A DNA stretch of 21,141 nt from DAIRFP01 sp036794995 (GTDB lineage: Bacteria; Desulfobacterota; Binatia; UBA9968), in NCBI GenBank assembly GCA_036794995.1, contig DAIRFP010000078.1, positions 1 to 21,141 of the forward strand, given 5' to 3'. Below are positions 16,092 to 21,141 of the stretch, one piece after another. The stretch's first letter is position 1; the number at the start of each line of letters is the position of its first letter. Made by a program: the position numbers and the translations under genes. A model generated the notes under the pieces. The model did no database searches. It was given only the letters and a program-made list of their open reading frames with translations, and was not told the origin of the DNA.

Positions 16092-17366
16092 ATGAAAATT
16101 CCTAACATCAAGATTAAGCCACCAGGTCCAAAGGCCAAGGCGATCATGGCGAAGGATCAACGCTACACGGCGCCCGCCTACGGTCGCGTCTACCCGCTGG
16201 TCGTCAAAGAAGGACGAGGCATGGTCATCGAGGACGTAGACGGCAATTTATTTCTCGATTTCATGGCGGGAATTGCCGTCGCTAACACGGGTCACTCCCA
16301 CCCAAAAGTAGTCAAAGCTATCGAAGAGCAAGCGCGCAAGTTTCTGCATATCTGCGGCAGCGACTTTTACTACGAACCCATGGCAGAGCTGGCCGAGAAG
16401 CTCAGTGAACTCGCTCCCGGTTCGTCGCCGAAAAAAGTATTCCTCACTAATTCAGGGACGGAGACGATTGAAGCGGCCTTCAAGCTGGCGCGCTTTGCGA
16501 CGAAGCGCCACCATGCCATCGCTTTTCATGGCGCTTTTCACGGCCGGACCCTGGGGGCGCTCTCGCTGACGGCGAGCCGTTCCTCACACCGCGCGCACTT
16601 CTCGCCGCTCATTCCCGGCGTCCATCACGTTCCCTACGGCATCGCGGGCGTGAGTGTTCTGGAAAACGTGCTCTTTCGCCACGAAGTGGCGCCCACAGAA
16701 GTGGCGGCGATTTTTGTCGAGCCGGTTCTGGGCGAAGGTGGATATATCGTGCCGCCTCCTGAATTCCTGCCGATGCTACGAGACCTATGCCAACGGCACG
16801 GCATGCTCTTAGTCGTGGACGAGATTCAGTCGGGATTCGGTCGCACCGGGAAAATGTTCGCGTGCGAGCATTGGGGCATCGAGCCGGATATTATTTGCGT
16901 CGCCAAGGGAATTGCCAGCGGCATGCCGTTGGGTGCAATGATTGCGCGGGAGGAAATCAGCACCTGGACACGCGGCACGCACGGCTCGACCTTCGGCGGA
17001 AACCCGGTGGCCTGCGCCGCGGCGCTAGCGACCATTGACGTCATAGAAGATGGATTAGTTAAAAATGCCGGCGAAATCGGAGCCTATCTCAAAGAGAGTC
17101 TAGCGAGACTCCGAAGTGCACATCGAAGCCTAAGCGATGTGCGCGGGTTGGGGCTCATGATCGGCGTCGAGTTCGGTGAGAACGGCGGGAAGCCCGATGC
17201 CAACTTCCGGGATCAGGTGATGGCCAAGTGTTTTGACCAGGGACTGCTTTTGCTGAGCTGCGGCGAGAGCACGATTCGTTTTTGCCCGCCGCTGATTGTC
17301 GCACGCGACGAAGTGGATATCGCCGTCGGGATCTTCGAGGCGGTTTTGACGCAATTGAAAGGATAG
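16092..17366 (+). CDS. Class III PLP-dependent aminotransferase (GABA/ornithine aminotransferase type)
   Basis: A 424-residue fold-type I, class III aminotransferase. The PLP lysine is K272 in CVAKGIASG; D243 in VVDEIQSGFGRTGK pairs with the pyridine nitrogen. SGTE (121-124) and T300 in STFGGNP contact the phosphate, and E210 in FVEPVLGEGG is the gate glutamate of omega-aminotransferases. The N-terminus with PPGPKAK and a TGHSHP segment (66-71) matches proteins labelled acetylornithine or 4-aminobutyrate aminotransferase; some relatives in hyperthermophilic archaea are amino acid racemases, so the reaction is not certain. The start is ATG 16092, with AGGA six bases before it; ATG 16086 is a close alternative. 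It follows the ALDH gene by 82 bases. The pair fits transamination of an omega-amino acid followed by semialdehyde oxidation. Confidence 0.92.
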   Translation: MKIPNIKIKPPGPKAKAIMAKDQRYTAPAYGRVYPLVVKEGRGMVIEDVDGNLFLDFMAGIAVANTGHSHPKVVKAIEEQARKFLHICGSDFYYEPMAELAEKLSELAPGSSPKKVFLTNSGTETIEAAFKLARFATKRHHAIAFHGAFHGRTLGALSLTASRSSHRAHFSPLIPGVHHVPYGIAGVSVLENVLFRHEVAPTEVAAIFVEPVLGEGGYIVPPPEFLPMLRDLCQRHGMLLVVDEIQSGFGRTGKMFACEHWGIEPDIICVAKGIASGMPLGAMIAREEISTWTRGTHGSTFGGNPVACAAALATIDVIEDGLVKNAGEIGAYLKESLARLRSAHRSLSDVRGLGLMIGVEFGENGGKPDANFRDQVMAKCFDQGLLLLSCGESTIRFCPPLIVARDEVDIAVGIFEAVLTQLKG

Positions 17367-17399
17367 CCGATGGACGCACATGCCGCCTGCCGGTCTGCG

Positions 17400-17885
17400 T
17401 CACTGCAGATTGGTTTGGAGTTGGTCGATAATTTGGACCAGGTCCGCATCGCCTGGATTTAGCTGCAGGGCACCGTGAAACTCTTCCAGAGCTTTTTGAA
17501 TCATTCCTTTTGTATGGTAAACGCGACCCAGGTTGATATAGGGAAAGTGGCGCGGCTCGTAACGCTTGGCCTTTTTTGCTTTTTCCAGCCAAGGAATCGC
17601 CTCATCCAACTTCTCTTGCTGCATTAAGTAGACCCCGATATCGTTGTAGGGATTACCAAACTCCGGATCGATCCGAATGGCGATCTCGCACTGGGCGATC
17701 GCCTCGTCGATTCTACCCTGAAAACTGTAGGCCCAACCCAGATACGTATGAGCGTCCGCAGTTGGACAAAGGGCGATGGATTCTTTGTAAAGCCGAATGG
17801 ATTCATCCAACTCACCCTTCATTTGATGGTTCATCGCCCGTTGCACCAACGCCATGGCCTTGTCATGATCTTGTTGCGCAGTCAT
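17400..17885 (-). CDS. Tetratricopeptide repeat protein
   Basis: A 161-residue all-helical protein made of about four TPR units and little else. Repeats run at about 11-42 (GELDESIRLYKESIALCP), 43-76 (TYLGWAYSFQGRIDEAI with IRIDPEFG), 77-112 (YNDIGVYLMQQEKLDEAI) and 113-150 (YINLGRVYHTKGMIQKALEEF with LQLNPGD). There is no signal peptide or membrane segment, so it should be a cytoplasmic protein-interaction scaffold; the partner is unknown. I chose ATG 17885, with GGGAG ten bases upstream. A GTG nine bases earlier overlaps the stop of the preceding SDR (GTGA) but would have the ribosome site almost touching it. It is the last gene of the polB-SDR-TPR run and faces the aminotransferase gene convergently, 33 bases apart. 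Confidence 0.88.
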   Translation of the reverse strand: MTAQQDHDKAMALVQRAMNHQMKGELDESIRLYKESIALCPTADAHTYLGWAYSFQGRIDEAIAQCEIAIRIDPEFGNPYNDIGVYLMQQEKLDEAIPWLEKAKKAKRYEPRHFPYINLGRVYHTKGMIQKALEEFHGALQLNPGDADLVQIIDQLQTNLQ

Positions 17886-17890
17886 TTTTA

Positions 17891-18625
17891 TCACACTCCC
17901 CAGGCGCCGCTCAGTTGGATATTCGCGCCGTTGACGTAGCGGGCTTCGTCGGACAGTAAAAAACGAACCACAGAGGCCGCGTCGTCTACGCTGCCTACAT
18001 AACCCGCAGGGATCCGCTTAGTCGCTGCTTCAAGCTCTTCCCTGGGCGCGCTGCCTGAATCGATGAAGCCGGGAGAAATGGCATTGACCGTGATGCCGTG
18101 GGGCGCCACCAGGCGAGCGAGGGACCGGGCCAACACCAGCAAGCCGACCTTGGTGATGTAGTGGGCCGTGAGCTGCGGTTGCGCGATTAGCTGTTCGGCG
18201 TTGGCCATACTGAAGCAGATAATGCGCCCCCAGTTGTGTTCTTTCATAATCGGAATCACCGCTTTGCTCAGATAGAAAACCGGGTGCAGATTGTTGTCAA
18301 ACATCGAGTGCCAACCATCGTTGGTCTCGTCCAACAGAGACACCCGATGATAGGGCCCGGCGCCGTTGATCAGCGCATCGATGCGACCCCAATCTTGATG
18401 GACTCGTTGGACCCATGCAACTGCGGCTTGGGGATCGGAAACATCGCATTGCAGCGCCGAGCCGCCGACGCCTTGCGCCTTCACGGCATCGACTACTTCG
18501 ATGGCCTCCTTGGCGCTGGTGCGATAACAGATCGCGACGGACCAGCCTCGGGCGGCCAGATCCAACGCCACGGCGCGGCCGATTCCGCGGGCGCCACCGC
18601 TGATCAAAGCGACTTTAGGGGCCAT
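17891..18625 (-). CDS. SDR family oxidoreductase with shifted catalytic tyrosine
   Basis: A 244-residue short-chain dehydrogenase/reductase. SGGARGIG (9-16) is the cofactor loop; YR at 34-35 after the second strand, without an acidic residue, suggests NADP(H). NGAG is at 87-90, N112 in the helix-4 position, S139 in ICFSMAN and K159 in AHYITKVGL. The usual YxxxK becomes H155-Y156-I-T-K159: a histidine occupies the tyrosine position and the tyrosine is one residue closer to the lysine. The PGFIDSGSAPREE segment replaces the common PGxI(D/E)T loop. The start has a modest GGAAAAG upstream. It lies 19 bases behind the DNA polymerase gene and its stop abuts the TPR gene, so the three are probably cotranscribed. 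The substrate is unknown; a FabG-like or pteridine-reductase-like role is possible. Confidence 0.9.
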   Translation of the reverse strand: MAPKVALISGGARGIGRAVALDLAARGWSVAICYRTSAKEAIEVVDAVKAQGVGGSALQCDVSDPQAAVAWVQRVHQDWGRIDALINGAGPYHRVSLLDETNDGWHSMFDNNLHPVFYLSKAVIPIMKEHNWGRIICFSMANAEQLIAQPQLTAHYITKVGLLVLARSLARLVAPHGITVNAISPGFIDSGSAPREELEAATKRIPAGYVGSVDDAASVVRFLLSDEARYVNGANIQLSGAWGV

Positions 18626-18644
18626 GTCTTTTCCGCACCCTTCC

Positions 18645-20930
18645 TTACAGCAACAGTGGTTCGTTGTCCAATTCGGGGTTGGGTAGCGGCGGATCCTTGG
18701 ATTCTATCCACGGCTTGAATTTTTCGTATAGCTCTTTCAACTTGGCTTTGTAGTGTTCGAGGTTTTCATCCGGATTCTGTGGATTCCAATGGGTTGCGAG
18801 CTTGCAGTTTTCGCTGATCTTTACCTTGGCTTTTGTCCCGGTCACATAATACGAAATCTGATCCCCGGGTTGATACCGCCGCGGGAATCGTAGAGCCAAT
18901 TCGTAAGGTGCCGCTGCGTTCCGCTTCTTTGCCTTTACCTTGACTTGATAGGTCTCCAGGGAATCCTGTAGCGTTTCGGTTTTCGCCAACCACGCGATGT
19001 CTTTGCGGTGCTGTTCGATGTCTTCCAGGTAACGCTGATAGAGATCCGGAACTCTTTGACTTTCCCCTTGGAGCAGCAGGGTCAACATCTGCTCCAACCA
19101 ATCGCGCTGGAATGATTCCAATCCGCGGGAGCGTAACCCTGAGCCTTTGATCAGGAGCCGTCCCTTTTCGTCCAACAACGCGTAGTTCTTCATTTTATAG
19201 CTGAACATGGACGGGTAGCGCCCGTCGAGCTCCAAAGCAATGCCTTGAGGAAGGATCTCTTGCAGACCTGCGATGAGCTCCTCCGCCTCGGCGGCGGTGT
19301 TCACGGTTCCCGGCGGGACGAAATAAATGCCGTCGGTATCGACTTCGATAATCTGCGCACCCTTTTCCTTGAGCCATGCAACTGCGGATTGAATCAGCTC
19401 TCTGCCCTTCGCGGTGACCTGATTGGCCGCGTCGAAATCGTTGAAATGGCCCATCTGAAAGCCGAGGTAGCCGTAGAAAGAATTGATCAGTATTTTGAAA
19501 GTCGATTGCAAGGCGTTGCCATAGAGCTTGCTTTCTTCGTCCTTTGCGTTGCCCGCGAGTTCCTTGGCCTTGACCCGAAACTTGCGCAAATCGCGCAGCA
19601 GGCCGGAGAATATATTCAGCTCATCTTTCTTCGGCAAGTAGTCGTAGGCCAACATGATTGAAGGGTAGAGCGAGGTTACGTCGCAGTGAAGAACTCGCCG
19701 CGCCACGCCCTGATGCTCCATGCGCGTATACCCGCCGGCGACGTCGCGGCCCTCGTCGGGGCGCGGAACGGAATGACGCTGGTAAATATACTCCCTCAGG
19801 AAAAGCGCATCGATTTTGGTCGCGTTCCCGCGTAAGGGCGTGTTCTGATAGGTATAGGGAAAGATCTGCGCCTGGACGAAATAGCTGGGCGACAATATTT
19901 CCGCGATGGCGCGGATCTCGCGCACCTTATCTAAACAGTGACGGAACAACGCGTCGGGGTCGTGGTCGAAATACCAGCTGGCCTTGGACTCGGGAACGCT
20001 GATCCGATCCGCGGCCGCGATCCCGAAATGACGGGCGATTTCTGTCAAACCGGCACTCGCCAGCTCTCGAGTCGCCACGTCGTAAAGCTGGCCAAGCATC
20101 CAGGTATCGATGATGTGCCGGCCGAAGATAGCGTATTTGCGGTAAGTAATGGTCCGCTCTGCGACCTGCATTCGGGACGCGTAACTGCTGAGACCAGATC
20201 CGTTACGACCGAGTTTCAGGTCTATCTTATGCCGCTTGGCGCGTGCTTCGACGTATTCCAGATCGAAACGGAAAAGATTGTGGCCTTCGATAATGTCCGG
20301 ATCGCGCTGCTCGATCTCCTTCACCAGCTCTCGGAGCATCTCGGCTTCGTCGAATTCTTTGCCGGAAATCAGTCTTTCCCAACCGGTTGCATCCGAAAGA
20401 GCGATGGCCGTGATGCGGTCCGACTCGCGGTGAGCATTGGGAAATTCAAATCCCGTCTGGCAGTAGGTCTCCAGGCTCAGTTGCAACCGCTTCAAATCGC
20501 CGAGAACCAAGCCCAAGAAGTGCGTCTTACCGGAAAGCAACAAAAATTGCTGGAGCGGATCAGTAAAGTACCAGTAGGGAACTGGGGAGGCGGAAGGCGT
20601 CTTGACGATTGTTTTTTGGAGGTGAGTTCGCGCTTGCTCGAACTGATTCAAATCGGAAAACAGGGCGAGATGGTCAAACGCTCCTTTACCGTCAAGTTTC
20701 TGTAGCTCCACATCTTCTTTCCAGTCGCTGAGAACGCCCGCGCCTGATAAGAGCATGAAGGGCCGCAGCGGAACGATATCGAATACGGTTGTGCGCTCTT
20801 GCCGGCGAAAGATCTTGACCTTGTCCGGGCCTTCGATCTCGAAGGCGAGCAGGCCGGGTGTGTTATCATGGCCAAACAGGACTTCGTTCTGTTGAAAAAT
20901 CGGCGTCAGATGTTCGCGGGCTTGGGTCAT
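18645..20930 (-). CDS. Family B DNA polymerase (Pol II-like) with degenerate 3'-5' exonuclease motifs
   Basis: About 761 residues, close to E. coli Pol II (783). Polymerase motifs are intact: motif A DVTSLYPSI (D417), motif B KILINSFYG (479-487), motif C VDTDG (D531, D533), and the KMKNYA (579-584) and KGSGLRSRG (595-603) segments that grip the primer. The exonuclease domain (about 140-350) keeps Exo II (GHNLFRFD, N218 and D223), but Exo I reads LSLET where families have D-x-E (S152), and Exo III reads HCLDK where YxxxD is expected (H331, K335). Two metal-binding aspartates are thus lost. I start at ATG 20930; a GTG at 20957 is in frame but lies upstream of a likely promoter. It could act in DNA repair or lesion bypass. 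It heads a polB-SDR-TPR transcript. No LexA-like box was recognised. Confidence 0.92.
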   Translation of the reverse strand: MTQAREHLTPIFQQNEVLFGHDNTPGLLAFEIEGPDKVKIFRRQERTTVFDIVPLRPFMLLSGAGVLSDWKEDVELQKLDGKGAFDHLALFSDLNQFEQARTHLQKTIVKTPSASPVPYWYFTDPLQQFLLLSGKTHFLGLVLGDLKRLQLSLETYCQTGFEFPNAHRESDRITAIALSDATGWERLISGKEFDEAEMLRELVKEIEQRDPDIIEGHNLFRFDLEYVEARAKRHKIDLKLGRNGSGLSSYASRMQVAERTITYRKYAIFGRHIIDTWMLGQLYDVATRELASAGLTEIARHFGIAAADRISVPESKASWYFDHDPDALFRHCLDKVREIRAIAEILSPSYFVQAQIFPYTYQNTPLRGNATKIDALFLREYIYQRHSVPRPDEGRDVAGGYTRMEHQGVARRVLHCDVTSLYPSIMLAYDYLPKKDELNIFSGLLRDLRKFRVKAKELAGNAKDEESKLYGNALQSTFKILINSFYGYLGFQMGHFNDFDAANQVTAKGRELIQSAVAWLKEKGAQIIEVDTDGIYFVPPGTVNTAAEAEELIAGLQEILPQGIALELDGRYPSMFSYKMKNYALLDEKGRLLIKGSGLRSRGLESFQRDWLEQMLTLLLQGESQRVPDLYQRYLEDIEQHRKDIAWLAKTETLQDSLETYQVKVKAKKRNAAAPYELALRFPRRYQPGDQISYYVTGTKAKVKISENCKLATHWNPQNPDENLEHYKAKLKELYEKFKPWIESKDPPLPNPELDNEPLLL

Positions 20931-20942
20931 AGGGCAATACCA

Positions 20943-20951
20943 ATCATAGCA
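20943..20951 (-). promoter_or_regulatory. Extended -10 promoter candidate of the DNA polymerase gene
   Basis: Read on the minus strand, TGCTATGAT combines an extended -10 TGn with TATGAT (five of six to TATAAT), ending 12 bases before the ATG at 20930. The predicted transcript would begin about six bases before the start codon, so it would be almost leaderless. This agrees with the absence of any Shine-Dalgarno sequence. No good -35 box is seen, which extended -10 promoters can tolerate. Confidence 0.4.
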
Positions 20952-21072
20952 AACCACAGCCGGGAGTTGTACCAGGGACCCTAACCCTTAGCAGTGGTGG
21001 GTTCAATCAGGGCAACGTTTAAAGTCATTTTCACCTTACTGAATCGGATTCACAACTCACGTTTGTCCAAAA

Positions 21073-21141
21073 ATCCCCCTGCCCCCTTTGAAAAAAGGGG
21101 GGAATAGAAAGTCTCCCTTTGTAAAGGGAGATTTAGAGGGA
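21073..21141. repeat. Compound palindromic intergenic repeat running off the window end
   Basis: Two hairpins lie in tandem. The first is CCCCCTTT (21082-21089), loop GAAA, AAAGGGGG (21094-21101). The second is TCTCCCTTT (21112-21120), loop GT, AAAGGGAGA (21123-21131), a perfect 9-bp stem. The outer ends are also related: AATCCCCCT near 21073 is close to the reverse complement of the AGAGGGA that closes the window. Such CCCTTT/AAAGGG elements are typical dispersed palindromic repeats rather than single-gene terminators. The element is truncated at the window edge. Confidence 0.75.

Overview
The window is a scaffold piece from an uncultured, moderately GC-rich, Gram-negative-type bacterium. 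Signal peptides on the M16 peptidases and a TctC-type periplasmic solute-binding protein imply a periplasm. The mix of a UbiD-family decarboxylase, a HemQ/ChdC-like heme enzyme, a tripartite tricarboxylate transporter, a molybdenum hydroxylase and a family B DNA polymerase is what one meets in soil or sediment lineages formerly lumped with Deltaproteobacteria (for example Binatota, Tectomicrobia, Rokubacteria). That placement is inference. One 100-N scaffold gap (11044-11143) interrupts the sequence, so the two sides are joined only by scaffolding. No tRNA, rRNA, CRISPR array or transposase is visible, and no gene-free stretch exceeds 300 bases.

Layout. (1) 53-3960, minus strand: UbiD decarboxylase, DUF4126 membrane protein, HemQ-like coproheme decarboxylase and an NAD-type short-chain dehydrogenase, with gaps of 42-108 bases; probably one or two transcripts. 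(2) 4162-6806, plus strand: two M16 peptidase genes overlapping by ATGA. The first is catalytic; the second lacks the zinc motif but carries the R-GLAY motif, a classic heterodimer pair. (3) 6990-11043, plus strand: a stand-alone receiver protein, a tRNA CCA-adding enzyme, and a xanthine-dehydrogenase-type molybdopterin subunit overlapping it by ATGA and cut by the gap just before its stop codon. (4) 11144-14242, minus strand: a TctC binding protein followed by a fused TctA-TctB permease, also cut by the gap near its C-terminus. (5) 14519-17366, plus strand and divergent from the transporter: an aldehyde dehydrogenase and a class III PLP aminotransferase separated by a perfect 13-bp-stem palindrome. 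(6) 17400-20930, minus strand: family B DNA polymerase, an SDR and a small TPR protein, tightly spaced.

How the genes may work together: the divergent TctC/TctAB and ALDH/aminotransferase blocks fit uptake and catabolism of an organic acid or amino acid (transamination to a semialdehyde, then oxidation to the acid). The UbiD, HemQ and SDR block fits (de)carboxylation and redox metabolism, with no shared pathway proven.

Most interesting points: the DNA polymerase has intact polymerase motifs A, B and C but a proofreading domain missing two catalytic aspartates (Exo I D to S, Exo III D to K), so it looks proofreading-deficient. Others are the TctA-TctB fusion, an SDR with a shifted catalytic tyrosine, the orphan molybdopterin subunit coupled to cca, and two palindromic intergenic repeats (16040-16069, and about 21073 to the window end).
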